This document shows positions 12,690 through 25,700 of a stretch of 64,000 nucleotides of DNA, piece after piece. The notes under the pieces are model-generated. The model was not told the DNA's origin, did no database searches, and was given only the letters and a program-made list of their open reading frames with translations. This DNA is from Membranipora membranacea (lineage: Eukaryota > Bryozoa > Gymnolaemata > Cheilostomatida > Membraniporidae), in contig OU612071.1 of the NCBI GenBank assembly GCA_914767715.1, positions 27,649,681-27,713,680 of the forward strand, given 5' to 3'. Position 1 is the stretch's first letter; every line of letters starts with the position of its first letter. A program made the position numbers and the translations under genes.

Positions 12690-15600
12690 AAAGAAAAATC
12701 CAGCGAACAATAAAAACATGAGATAGGTGACACATCATAGTCATGTATACTCAAACATTCTACAAGACGGTTAGTAATCAATTAGAAATATTGACAAACT
12801 GATATTATGAGTGTAAGAAGCGCCAGGTTAATTGCTGTCGTCTGCAGGCAAGAGTTATCAATTCATATATCTTCAATTAAGATACACCATTTTCACTCAA
12901 ATTTTCAAAACCTTATACTGATAAGTCAACCGACTATTAGTCCTTTGTACCTAGCAGTGTGAGAGAGAATCGAGCTGCACTGAAGAACACTTCCTGCAGG
13001 TTAGAACCCATAGTGATTCTTATTCGCAGACTACAACCATTTTTATACACTGCGCAATTGATCCATGACCAAAAGCTGAGAGCTGTTGTAATCCTTCAGG
13101 TCAATAAGATGTTATTTAATTACTGCCTCCTTCCACATGGCCTGGATCTAGGTACACGAATACTTAGTCTACAACATTTGTCACATCATATGCTATAACC
13201 TATAATTTGTGATCCCTAGTAAGGCCCATATTTTTGTGATTTGATAGTAGTTATAACTGGCCATGTCGCACGGCTAGCTTACTGTTTTTACACCCAAAAC
13301 AAAAAAAAGTTTCTGTGTGAAAATCTATCTAGAAGGGATTTGATAGTAGTCTTGCATCCACGTATTGACAATGTTACTGCACCAATAAGCCCAATAAAGC
13401 GGTAAGTTTTAGTTTACTTTTAGCGATTTCGTTATATTTCAACCCCTGATATTCTTGGGTTTTAAATTTGTACCAAATGGGCTTGGGGATAGGGGGTACT
13501 CCTTACAGCCCAGCCGTGTAGAATGATCTTATATTCTGATCTCTTACTAGTTATTGATTCGCTGGCCGGTCATAGTATGAAAGATCATAAGAGACTCAAG
13601 GATGCTTCGACTTTGAGCTGTCTGTATCGCAGTCTATTAGGCAAATGAAGATACGCCCCTGCATATAATTTACTTTGTCTTCGGCTGTTACATATACAAC
13701 TCATGACATGTCATTATCCAATTAGTCTTAGACAGACAGACAGACACATGTGCTTCGCAGTTCTCCTTCCTCAAATCTGAAGATGTCATAGCATTGTGCT
13801 TGTAAGCAAAGACTTGAAGAACCAAATGTTTGCTTAATGATGAATCAGCACGCTATGAATTCATTCCTGGGACATGAACTAAGTCATCGAATCATTCAAT
13901 TACTCTAATGACTGTGTAGGATCATGATTATGCTAATTATAATATAAATACAATTGTGGATGCTGGACAAGTTGAGACAATACTTTTTCCTCATATTCCA
14001 TGTTGACGATGTTAAAGTTTGTGCCTATAATTGTCTTCATCCTCCTTTGCAATTAGATTTTCTGGACAGATTATGGAGCGGGATTCTCGTTGTATAATAC
14101 ATAAACAAGCACACTAATTTTACTAACATTGATGTTGTTGTCAGCGATATGTGAAATTTAGTTTAGCTATTGGATGGGTGCCAGGGGTCACCTGCACTTT
14201 GGTCATAACCAATTACTTATGTAAGCAAGTTCCAATCACCTTACATCTCAAAATCTGTATAAAGATATTAGAAGTACAAGGGGGTGCCTTGCTTCCTAAT
14301 ATTTCGAGAAGCTCTTATGGATTCATCAGATTATGATGACTTGCACTGTTGTCTGAGAGCAGATTGAGATTTTGCCATCTAATGGGAGGCCCCTGGTCTT
14401 TCTAACACTTAGATAGCAATTTTTTAAGGTCATTGAAAGGGTAGCTTCATAAAAAGGTTTTAAATAGGACCATTATTATCTTAATTGAGACAATTTCTAA
14501 TACTATTCAAAATTGAACATGAGCAATACTTAAATTACAATATTGTGAATGTCAGTTTCATGCGATTGGTAGGCCTACACTGTAGTACGTTTTTTATGAT
14601 TAAAAAACTTTTTATCTGTATAAGAGATTAAAGATAAGATGTTTAAAAAATTGGAGTAAATGTGACCTCAGAACAGTTTGTGGTAAATAAGGGGCAATTC
14701 GTTCACAACCATTAATTATTATTTTTGACAAGATTTTGGCTACACAATTTACTGTGGTAGCTTCTGATTTCAGCAGCGAACATCAGGATGAGATGAACTG
14801 AGTTGATGATTGACTTTCTATCCATATGTGTGCAAAATTTATAAACCCTGTATTGCCAGTAACACAGTCAGTAACATTTTCATTTACAGAAAATAAGATT
14901 GAATGAAATTACGCTAGCTATTATGTAATTATAGGGTCAGAGTGAACTTCACGTGATCGTAAAGATTTTTATTTTTTTAATTCATCAATCAATCTTGTTT
15001 GTGCGGCTTTTATTCAGCATTTGTTTATGGATCAAGTATCACCAAAGCACACCGATGCCTCTGACTCTAAGCCATTACATTCCGTTTTGCTATAAAATAG
15101 CTTTCTTGAGAATACATTAAACTTTGGTTTCACAATAAAATGAGGGGTTAACAATCCATGTTAAATTACGCCCCAACCAAAATCACATAGGTACTTGAAA
15201 TGTCTTTGAAAACAGTAATTGGGTATCAATAACCATTTCGCAAATAATAGCAATAGTTACAATCTTTATTTTATACACAAGTACGCTTAAATTGTTTCTC
15301 GTAAGTTCTGGCCTAGTCGTTAATCTATTACACCATGAAAGCAGCTTTGTTGAAATTTGATGGATAAAGATGCTAGTTCAGGACTCAATATGCCAGGAGT
15401 GTAAAAAGAAAAAGTGGTTGGTCACTCATACTATAAACCTCCCATGGTTGTGCTGTAAGCCGTCGATACAGCGTGTGTACAAACAGAACATACTCAAAGG
15501 AACAAAATTAGTCAACATAGCAATTAATCACAGTTAACATGCTGGCTAGATACCAAAGTCAATTATAAAAATTTTTTATATTTTTCAATATAAACTCTCT

Positions 15601-15730
15601 TCCACCGTTTTTTTTCAGTAACAGGCATACCCAATATGATTGGCCAAGTTTAAATATTATGGGATGCACTATATTATCACCTTTGCTTTAGTTTATGGTG
15701 ATGGAGATAGTTTAATAGAATTCACAAGGC
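12690..15730. other. Intergenic; nothing supported
   Basis: About 3 kb between the lectin gene's first exon and the reverse-transcriptase remnant. Short open frames at 12959-13198 and 14151-14336 have no domain-like pattern. No tRNA or snRNA signature is seen. Confidence 0.5.
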
Positions 15731-15733
15731 AGT

Positions 15734-17330
15734 GTGAATGGGATCCAGGTTGCGAACAACCAGATACTTCTGCCAACGAGGGCCTTTATGGATGATATTA
15801 TAATAATATCACCAGACAAGGCTCAGGTTGTAGCTTCAATGGATAGACTGCATGAGATGATAGAGATTGGTCCCTGTCTTTGTGTAAACGCGAACCTGCA
15901 CAAATTACCTACTTCATAGGCACAGAGCATTATCCCTTGCTTGCAGAGCAGCGTGTGAAGAGCCTAGGAAGATGGTATAGTTTGCCGATCACAGACAGGG
16001 TTCGTGAAAGCGAGGTGAAAAACAACTCATTAAAGGGCTGGATGCAATGGAAAATGTGGGCTGTCTGGTAAATACAAAGCCTTGATTCTCAACTTAGCAC
16101 TCATGCCTCGATTATAATGGCCTCTTACAGTTTCTGATACTCCGCTTACACCATTTCAGAGAATGGAGCAAATGATTAATAAGCACATGAGTAAGTGGCT
16201 CAGAGTTCCAAGGAGCTTCAACACTAATGTACTGTATGCAAGTTCGTTTGCTCTTTCACTACCTATGATATCGCTTGTGGAAGAGTTCAAAACATCAAAA
16301 ATGAGACAGGATATGATGTTGAACGAGTCACCAGACCAAGTGATAAGGGAATGTGCTCCAACACTTAACAGCGGTAAAAAATGGTCTGTCTCAGAGACTG
16401 TCAGAGATGCCAAATCACGACTGGAGATAAGCGAGATTGTGGGTGCTGTGACAACTGCACAGCACGGCATCGACTGGGAAGCGAACCGGTGGTCCTCAAA
16501 GGAAAGCCAAAAGGTTAGAAGAGAGATTGTAGTTGATGAGGTGCGCAAGATGAGAGAGAAGCACCACCAGACACAAGCTGTAGGCCAAGCCGAACATGGC
16601 AGGTGGACTTGTTGGGAGTCTGTTGAGGGATCTGGTCGATGGAGCCACAATAGATCAGCTTCTCGGTTGGTGCAGCTTATGATCAACTACCGACCCCGGC
16701 GAACCTGGAACGCAGGAATTGGACCGAAAAATCGAAATGAGCCTAGTGCTTGGTCAAGGGCACACTTTGACATGTACTGTCCAATTACCTGCAGAGCCTT
16801 GGAAGATACGCGTTTAGGCAAAATCACCTCCTGAAAGTGTTATGTAAATATGTCACGGATAACTGCGAATATGCCAATGCTGGTGGTGAAGCGTGTGAAC
16901 AGATTTTGCGAAAAAAGGGATTGATGAACAGCTGAGAATGGCAGGTGAGATGCGACCTCACAGAGCAGCTCAACATGCCACAGCATATTGTGATCACGAA
17001 CCAAAAAACCAGACTTAATTGTCTAGTCTGACAAAGAAAAAGCATCAATATTGATGGAATTTATAGTGCCTTGGGAAGAAACGCGCATGAGAGAAAACTG
17101 ACCAGATACGAAGACCTGGTCACACAATGCCAAGACAAAGATTGGAATTGCGAATTATTCGCAGTGGAAGTTTGCTGCCGTGGATTCATGGCTAGATCAG
17201 CTACCAAATTTCTGACTAGAGTTGGGCTGTCAGGCAGAGAACTCAAACAAGCCACAAACAGCATAGTACATTAGGCAGAAAGCGCATCTGCATGGATTTG
17301 GCAACAGCACTGTGTGAAGGCAAAAGCTAA
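15734..17330 (+). pseudogene. Decayed reverse transcriptase with nuclease-like C-terminus
   Basis: Pieces in several frames give a consistent order: an F(M)DDIIII RT active-site block, then VKSLGRWY, CGLSGKYKALILNLALMPRL, KWLRVPRSFNTNVLYASS, RWTCWE and, near the end, ILMEFIVPWEE, ERKLTRYEDL and AVEVCCRGFMARSATKFL. This order matches a repetitive RT family seen in cnidarian and fish genomes, which ends in a VELTVPWEE...PVEVGCRG domain resembling a PD-(D/E)xK nuclease. That recognition is from memory. Stops (for example TAG near 17020) and frameshifts (near 15900, 16060 and 17085) make it nonfunctional. Confidence 0.75.
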
Positions 17331-17339
17331 GTAATCCTA

Positions 17340-18135
17340 TCGCTTCTAAGCTTGGGTTTAACACACTCACTTTGTTTGTGGTGTTGGCCAGCATATAATT
17401 CCTTTTGTTACAATCCTTGTAAGGATTTGATAGAGGGGATTAAATGATGATTAGCAAACTGGGGATCGATTGGATCGATGAGATTGATTGAGATGCTCAT
17501 CAACACACAAGGGTGGCTTCATGCTGCTTGGGCCAGCCATGAGGAGGTTGTACTAGAGAAAGCCTCGAAACAGTGCTTGACTCATGGTTTCTAGCTGAGG
17601 ACCTGTGTGTTGTGCAGTGGTACGCGCACCACTGTATGTTGTATCTAAATAAATGTATTATTAGAAAAATATAAAAGTGTTTGCTTTTATAATTGAGGCA
17701 GTTATCTTTCTATCGTTTTAATCTAAAAACATAAACAGTCATTTCAATTACAAAACCATCTACAACAACAATCTTACTGCTTTGAGAAGAATAAATTTAC
17801 ACATTTCTATGAGATTATAAACAAAACATAGCTTCTCAATTTAGCTCAGTTTTTTTTAGTCATTGGGGGGGCTGCTACCTTGGTCTGTGGTGCATAACCA
17901 GGGCTTATACCTTGGATTTTCATTGTTGAGTATGTTGCCTATAGGTGAAGGCAATTTGCAAGTGGAATTATATATCGTGGTGCCAGGGTTGTATGCTACT
18001 CACATAGTGATCATCACAGTTCATCATTAAACTCTATCGACTTCATTCCTTTTCACACTTTTTTGAATAACTCTTATAATACGATACTCATAGCCAGAAA
18101 AATGGTGGACAGATGAAATGGAGCATGTAAATTCC
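17340..18135. other. Probable 3' flank of the RT remnant, then unassigned sequence
   Basis: The GC-richer part to about 17645 may be the 3' untranslated end of the preceding element. The remainder is AT-rich and holds no gene I can support. Confidence 0.4.
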
Positions 18136-18386
18136 AGATCTGGCATCGCTTCTCGGCCTATTGGCTAAGATCAAAGTGTCACTGCCAATGGCCGATTAGT
18201 GCCAGTTCAGTTTTGGCAGCTCGCTGCACACTTGTGATTAGGAGGTCCTCTATGGCCTCACCTCTAGGATGCATTCTAGTTTTCTAGGATGTATCACATT
18301 CTCAGTATGAGGATTAGGGCGCCTTGCGTCCCTCTTTAGGGGCAGCCCAATCTTCTGTTTCTTAGCAAACAGCAAGATCTGGCATC
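18136..18386 (+). mobile_element. U2 snRNA-headed retro-insertion with target duplications
   Basis: The insert starts with the 5' end of U2 snRNA: about 31 nt, ATCGCTTCTCGGCCTATTGG followed by CTAAGATCAA, including the stem I sequence. It then diverges completely into about 190 bp of unrelated, fairly GC-rich sequence containing a GGGCGCC...AGGGGCAGCCC hairpin-like end. A perfect 12-bp direct repeat, AGATCTGGCATC, flanks it at 18136-18147 and 18375-18386, as expected for LINE-mediated insertion. The U2 branch-site pairing region (GTAGTA) and Sm site are missing, so it is not a functional U2 gene. It could be a template-switch chimera or an snRNA-derived SINE. Confidence 0.75.
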
Positions 18387-18584
18387 CAGAAGTATGGTGG
18401 TTTGTGTGTCTTTGAATTTCCAACTGACTTGTGATGGTATGGTTATTTATTTGAAGTCGTAGGCTATAGAAAAAATAAATACAGGACGAGTAAAAACTCT
18501 TGTATGCAATGGGACTGACTTGAACACATAATTAAATTGGTCATCAGATTTAACGACCAGTTATACAACATGGTCACCTTTGGT

Positions 18585-19300
18585 CATCTTTCACTGCCTC
18601 GGTCCTGTGCGGGTGGCGGGTTTCTGCTTGATCCCAAGTTCTACCAAACTCCTCCATCGCACTCCTTCTTCAGCATCTGAACCATCTATATCAAGCCATC
18701 TAAGGTCAGAGTTTACAGTATCGCACCATCTTTGTTTTGGTCTACCAATAGTTTGCACTCCTTCGACTGTCATCTCGACACTCTTCGGATGTCATCCTCA
18801 CTTTCTCTCCGTCAAACATGTCCATACCACTGCATTCTTTTTCTCCTCATCAGGACAATAATTGGCACCAATCCAGCCTCTGTTATTTCCACATTTCTCT
18901 TTTGCTTCTCTAGACTTATACCCATGCAATATCGCAACATACGCATCTCGCAGGATGACATCTTGTCAGCCAGAGATCCTGTGATTGGCAATGTCTCATT
19001 ACCATATAGCAGAGCTGATCTGATAGCTGTATTTTACCTCAGCACTTTCAGTTTAGTAGGTATTCTCTTGTCACAGAGTACACCAGTCAGTTCTCTCCAC
19101 TTATTTGAAGCCTTGGATATTCTCAGCCCTATCTCCTTGCGGCAACCTCAATCTTGTTGGATTGTTGTGCCCAAATACTTGAACTGAGAGCATTTAGGCA
19201 GGCTTTCCGCTTCTTGACTTTCATACTTCTTCATCCTGATGTATTCTTGGTCTCCAACTGCTGGAAAATGCTCTGTTTTCTTTCGGTATGCTAACCATTC
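18585..19300 (-). pseudogene. RTE-like LINE C-terminal fragment
   Basis: Minus-strand frames read SQFKYLGTTIQQD, KLKVLRYKTAIRSALLYGNE, EMRMLRYCMG, RKRMQWYGHV and finally GRPKQRWCDTVNSDLR, the conserved tail order of RTE-type elements. Frames shift several times and stops interrupt, so it is inactive. The RT palm itself is absent. Confidence 0.8.
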
Positions 19301-19747
19301 ATCCACTCCGCCTTGTTGGATAATTGCAAATTGAAACGGTATCTGGTCTTGCATCAGGAAATGACTATCCGCACATGCGAAGGTCGAGTTAAATGCTAAT
19401 CCCATGTATTGATAAGGCTTAAAACTGATGTCTAGCGACATATGAGCACATAGAGATTTTGTGATTGGAGGAGACATTTTAGTAACCAGCTGTCAACGTA
19501 AACAGAGCTCCTCTATGTAGAATATTACGAATGATAAACCTGATGACATCGCTATAAATGCAGTGAGTTTCATTTTTTATAATATAACATTTGGTAGGAC
19601 ATAGGTAGGATATTTGTTGCTGACCTCAAGAAAACATTGACTTATAAGTTTGAATTGAGATACAGTTTTGATAGTTAGATACCTATAAAATAGGAAGAAC
19701 ACCATTTTAATGATAAAGATTGCTTGTCAATAAACGTTTAAAAAAAA

Positions 19748-20290
19748 ATACCGCTGTAGCTCCCACCGTAAACGATGCCGACTGGCAATTGGGCGCAATT
19801 GTGCCACAATTAAGTCTAGCCATGGTCAACCCGGGAAACAAAAGTCACTGGTCTCCGGGGGTTTCAAAGCTGAAGCTAAAGAGAATTGACGAAAGGGCAC
19901 CACCAGGAGTTGAGCCTGTGGCTAAATTTGACACAACATGGGCAATCCAACCTGGTCCGAACACACTTATGACAGATATTTTTATAGCTCTTTCTCAATT
20001 CAGTGGTTGGTGATTCAGTGGCAGGTGGTCTATGGTCATTCTTAGTTCATAATCAGATCTATTGGGTAAATTCGGATAAAGAACAAGTATCTTGGCTGTT
20101 AAAATGCTGGCGCTTATGCAAATAACCGCGACGGCCTATTTCTTAGAGGGACCAAATGGCTCCTAGTTGTTTGAAGCCAGATAAATAACATGTCAGTGAT
20201 GCCCTCAAATAATTGGGGCCGCACGCAGGCTACACTGCTTGCATCAGCACCCTTGACTGAGGGAAGGGGTGGCAACCTGGTAGGTATCAC
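19748..20290 (+). pseudogene. 18S rRNA pseudogene fragment (3' part)
   Basis: Runs of nuclear small-subunit rRNA are recognisable in order: AAACGATGCCGACTGGC, GGGCACCACCAGGAG, a GAGCCTG.GGCT.AATTTGAC block, TAGCTCTTTCTCAATTC, TTCTTAGAGGGAC and GGGGCCGCACGC.GGCTACACTG. The copy carries many substitutions and small indels throughout, covers only an internal portion of the gene, and has no adjacent 5.8S or 28S, so it is a dispersed pseudogene rather than a working rDNA unit. Confidence 0.85.
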
Positions 20291-20415
20291 GTGGTAGGTA
20301 GAAAAAGAAGGTCGAGGACTATTTGTTTCGGGCTCTCCTGTGCCATCCTCCTCTTTGAGCAAAAGCGCTTCAACATAGCCGCCCTCCGCAGTTCTACTGA
20401 TGCAAGGACTGGACA

Positions 20416-20515
<100 letters not shown>

Positions 20516-20954
20516 AGCTGACTGGAGGTCAAGATTTGGCCATTGTCGTGCAGCCACCTACCACCGATCTGTTAAAAAGAGAGACCATATGAGGCGTGTA
20601 TTGCAAGGGGTGCAGTAGAGAGTATTTATTGTCTAACTGTGGCGGCTGCCTCAATATGGTGGCAGACATTTTTTACTGTTAATAACATTAAGGTCTGTAA
20701 TTTAAAAGTGATACCGAGACACACTAGAGTATTTGGTTAACACTAGGCAAGGCAACAGTCCAAATATTTCTTGGTTTGTATCGAGTTATCTTACTTATAT
20801 TATTAATAATATTTTTTCAACCGTACTGATGAAAACAGAAGAGAAAATTGATTACCACTATGTAAGCGCTGCATTGAAATATAATAAGTATCACATCGAT
20901 GGATATAGTAAAAATACCACAGTAGTCTTTTTAGCTTTTCAATGACTATCATTA

Positions 20955-21900
20955 GGAATTAAAATTAAAAAAAGGCATATTTCATATTTGAGCAACAGAA
21001 GCTTCAGTTTTTATGCGGTTGATAGCACTGATATCCTGCTCGTTGTAGATAATCTCCAAATTAAAAAAGCCACTGGTCCGGACAAAATCTCGTCATGAGC
21101 GATCAAAGAAAACAAGCTGATTATCCTCCAAAAATTGGCATATCTTGAAATTTAGTCATTGAAAATTCTGTGTTTCCAGACTGCTTAAAAATTGCACGAG
21201 TGACAACCATTTTTTTAAAATGAGGACAAACAAAGTACTAATAACAATCGCCCAATATCAATCTTAAGCACTGTTTCTAAAATTGTAGAAAAAAATCGTG
21301 GTAACCAGATCAATGATTTTTAGAGACCAATTCAATTTTAACCGACTGCCAGTTTGGATTTAGAAGAGGCAGAAATACCACCACTGCTATAAACAAGCTC
21401 ATGGAACAATTGCATGATACTTTTAACTGCAGCAACAGCACCTTTGGCATATTTTTAGAATTTTCAAAGCCATATGATACTATTAATCATGAAATTTTAG
21501 TTAAAAAGCTGCCGTTTAGTGGATTTTACCATGTGCCACATCTCTAACAGAAAATTACCCCAAAAACCGTAAACAATATGTTATTGTAAATACTGCTGTA
21601 TCTCACTACCGTGACATCAACATAGGAGTACCCCAAGGTTCACACCTGGGGCCACTTTTATTTTTGATTTACATAAACGACCTCTTGAATGCAGCGCCTG
21701 CATTAAATTACATACTGTATGCAGACGACAGTAATATATTTTGTACAGAACATGCTATTTTAAGTCAAGAATTAAACAAAGTTGAAAATTGGTGCTTAGC
21801 TAACAAACTAGTACTTAACAAATCTTCTAGTCTAATCGCTGTCTTTATCATGCCAAGATTGGATAAAGAATTCGTCTCTCTGAATAAGGATACATAACAT
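20955..21900 (+). pseudogene. LINE reverse transcriptase fragment (same family as 8645-9560)
   Basis: Contains DKISS-like pre-palm sequence, RTNSILTDCQFGFRRGRN-like blocks in shifted frames, GVPQGSHLGPLLF, INDLLNAAPALNYILYADDS and NWCLANKLVLN. Nucleotide similarity to the minus-strand copy at 8645-9560 is evident over most of its length. Several frameshifts and stops make it a dead copy. Confidence 0.85.
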
Positions 21901-22750
21901 CCAGTAATACATGATGACTTGTAAGGTCGGCTCCCTTCTGTTCACATCATAAGAAATGTGTCAAGTCTAACTAGGTGAGAGATCATTACTCCAGGCAAAC
22001 AAAGTTGGTTGTGATAATCGCTCTTGTATTTACACATAATAAATAATCATATAATTGTTTCCATATATGAAATACCGTTACATGAATATTATTATATAGA
22101 ATATCATCAAAAGGTGAAATGTTATTATATTCAAAGATATTATAATATATAAAAGAAGTCACAGGAATACAGAATGTTCTGATAATCTGATAATCTGAGG
22201 CAGAATGTAATAATGATAAGGTATAGTGTGACGAGTTGTCGCTTGTTCGTTGATTTTTTGAGTTGATTGAGGCTTAAAAAATACATTTTTTGAGTAAATA
22301 GAACATTGTCCATGTTATTTATGTGTTACCAACAAATACTGAAGTATTACCGACAAATGTAAACGAACGTAATATCAAATAGTTACAAGGTCAAGGTCAG
22401 GATCAGCGGAGGGAGACCTTGAACCTGACAACAGGAGAGTTCATACTTTCCTGTGAGGTCATAATATTTCAACTTGTTTCAATATTCTGAAGCACAAAAC
22501 TGGTCCGATGCAGTAAATTAGCAATAAATAACTTTTATATTCTACTGCATATTATCACTGATTATGTGACCTAGAATGCAAAACTGATTAACTACTAGTC
22601 AGTCGAATGGTAGAGACTGTCAATGAGTTACATCGAATGTACCTAGCCTGAAAGGTTAGATATACAACAAGCTATGCCCTCCCTCTACAGCTTCTACATC
22701 AGGGGCAAAGGTCAAACAAAATCACAACGCCACAGATAAACTACACACAC
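21901..22750. other. Intergenic; AT-rich
   Basis: Nothing beyond simple AT-rich sequence is seen between the LINE fragment and the last chitin synthase exon. It should contain the 3' untranslated end of the chitin synthase transcript, but I cannot place a clear polyadenylation signal. Confidence 0.4.
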
Positions 22751-22754
22751 TTCT

Positions 22755-25700
22755 TCACACATCCATCAGTTTATCGTTTAAAGTCTGGTGTTTCTTCTTG
22801 TTGCTATGGCGATTGTTATGACGACTAGTTCGTTTTTGTTTAGACTCTGAGGCTAACAGGTCTGTTATATTCTCTGTCTTATCTGTCAGGTCTGTATTCA
22901 TAGATCGCTTTGAGAATACCTTCTTCAGACCAGTGCCTACAACGAAAGAAGTAACAGTTAATATCAAATACAACAAATAAAGTAGAAGGCAATATGTACT
23001 GATGTTTCTGTCTCTCTTCTACATACCTTATCAGAGTAATAACTAGCTCATTCATTTGGGGGTGATGCAATGTTAGCTACCAACATTTTCCACCAGCCTG
23101 GGAGTTTGTGTTAAGTTATGAGATTGATTAAATATCAGCTACCCGTGAATATCATTATTTTAAGCCTTTACAAATGATGAGCTCATCTGACATCGAAAAA
23201 TTGACTCCGCCAGGGTGGTGACAGAGCTATAATATATTAAAATAGGTCCGTATTTATATTATTATGAAGCATTTCTAAATTATGGAGAAGTGCAGGCTCA
23301 GGCAAAACAGACCCACCCAACTGGTTATATACCATATTGTAGCTTATTAGAAGGTGATGTTCAGCTAAGTGTTATTATTACCGTATAGGTGTAAAATATT
23401 CCGAAGAGGAAAATCTCTATTTGGGCAGGCTGGTTATAGCTCAGTTTAAAGCTAGCTAATATAACTTTAACATCCCTCCAAATTCTAGCTATAATTTACT
23501 TACATGGGGTATATTAACGTGAAATATATGTAGGATTGCACAAGTGTGATGGGGGTTGTCTTCACATAAATAATGCTGACAATCAAAATATTATACGGTA
23601 ATCTGAAAAGTATCATCTCTTGTTAGATAATGAGTGAACATATTTGCTTGCATTTGAAGTTGCTCCCTCTTGCAGCTGCCGGTTAAGCCTGCGTGTGGCT
23701 GGCGGGTTAAATTGGAGTGACCCAGAATGCAGAATAAAATGGATCAAACTTGATCAACTCGCATTGACAAAAGTGAATATTTTCGATGGGTTTTAGAGAA
23801 TGATATACTGTTCTGACCTGCTAGCTTGAGTTTCTTGAGATGTTCGACGACTTGTTTAGCTGTGTATATATCTGGATGTATTTCATCTACAGAACTGTGT
23901 CTCAGTTTGAGCCTAACTGCACATCCCTTTGTTATCTGAGCTAATCTCTGCCATATGAGACAGACAAACTGATGAAGTACCAGGAGTCCAAACATCACCA
24001 CACACATCAGGGCTGAGAGAAACAATAACATAATACATTTATTACATCACCACGCACATCAGGGCTGAGAGAAACAATATTACAATGCATTTATTACATC
24101 ACCGCACACATCAGGGCTGAGAGAAACAATAATACAATACATTTATTATGTGAAAAGTCTCCTACCTACATAACTGAATTACTTACTTGGTATTAATTTT
24201 GAGCCTTCGATACCTCATGTTAAGGGTGGTTGGAATTGCTTTTATTGGAGAACTGTTATCTAGCTAGATCTAGAATTGGTAGATTGTTGACAGAGGACCA
24301 ACAAATGAAAATTGGTTATTGCTGTTTCCTCAAGTATAACAAAGAAGGAAAATTGGTATCATAGGCTGACAGGTTGGAAAATGTTTAACATTTAGTGCTT
24401 TCATCAACAAGATAGGGATCGAATAGACCCTGTAGATATCAATACAAATAATATGCTGCCAGGGATATCTTCTGCTACAAGCTGCTAAGTAAAATATTTA
24501 TTGACTTCAAAGCATGAGGTATGTTTAGGAGGGCAAAAAATATAGCCTGAGAGTAACGACAATAAGAAAGTACGGGGCCTAGTGATGAGCCTGCTCGAGA
24601 GTTACTCCAGGTCCCAAACAAGACTAATGAAATCAGTTTTTCTTTTTGATATACTGACCGACAGGTTCGACAGTATCTCCGGAGTCATCTCCCCCGATAT
24701 GTAGGCCTCCTGAGTACTTCTGCATCATATAGAATGTGTAGAGGAGAAATCCATTCAGTAAAAAGTATCCCACTATAGACTTAGTTCTAAGAGACTTCAG
24801 ATCAGACTGTGAATATAAATATACACACTATCAGCACGGTCTGGCTTTCAAGTCTCAGACTGAAGATCACAGGCACTGAAGTTCAATTAGATCCTAGTAA
24901 ATGAATCGGCTATCTGGAGTCTTAGAGCTTACCACACACAATATTTCCACTAACCAGACTGGCATCGATATTCATGTTACGGCTGCCGTTTCCGAAAATA
25001 AACTCACTATTTTCAAAAAGAGTGTTCTTATCAAATATTCCCATTTCAAGTGGTTTTTCCTCCAGTCTCACCATCCTTTTCACAAAAAAGTTAAAGGAAA
25101 GGAGATGCAACAAAAATAGCCTCAGTCTCTTTCATAATAAAGTGTATATAATAAAACACTACTTGACAGGATGGGATAACTCTCTGATAATGAGACAACA
25201 TTAACCAATACATGGCTGTTGCATCTCCTTTCTTCCTTACTCCTTGCTTTCACTATTGCTTGTTTACTGTAGATGATAGCAAGTCATACAAGTCTAAGAG
25301 TTGTTGTTAGGGGCACAGTACGAGCCCTGGGACTTTTATAGACCTGAGTGACCTCGCTGACAGGGCTCCACATCTTACAGGGCTCCACATCTTACAGGGC
25401 TCCACATCTTACAGGGCTCCACTACTTACAGGGCTCCACATCTTACAGGGCTCCACATCTTACAGGGCTCCACATCTTACAGGGCTCCACATCTTACAGG
25501 GCTCCACATCTTACAGGGCTCCACTATTTACAGGGCTCCACATCTCACAGGGCTCCACTACTTACAGGGCTCCACATCTTACAGGGCTCCACATCTTACA
25601 GGGCTCCACATCTTACAGGGTTCCACATCTTGCAGGGCTCCACATCTTACAGGGCTCCACATCTTACAGGGCTCCTCATCTTACAGGGCTCCACATCTTA

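Noticed and set aside
18145-18375. Functional U2 snRNA gene
   Set aside because: Only the first ~31 nt match; branch-site pairing region and Sm site are absent and target duplications flank the insert.
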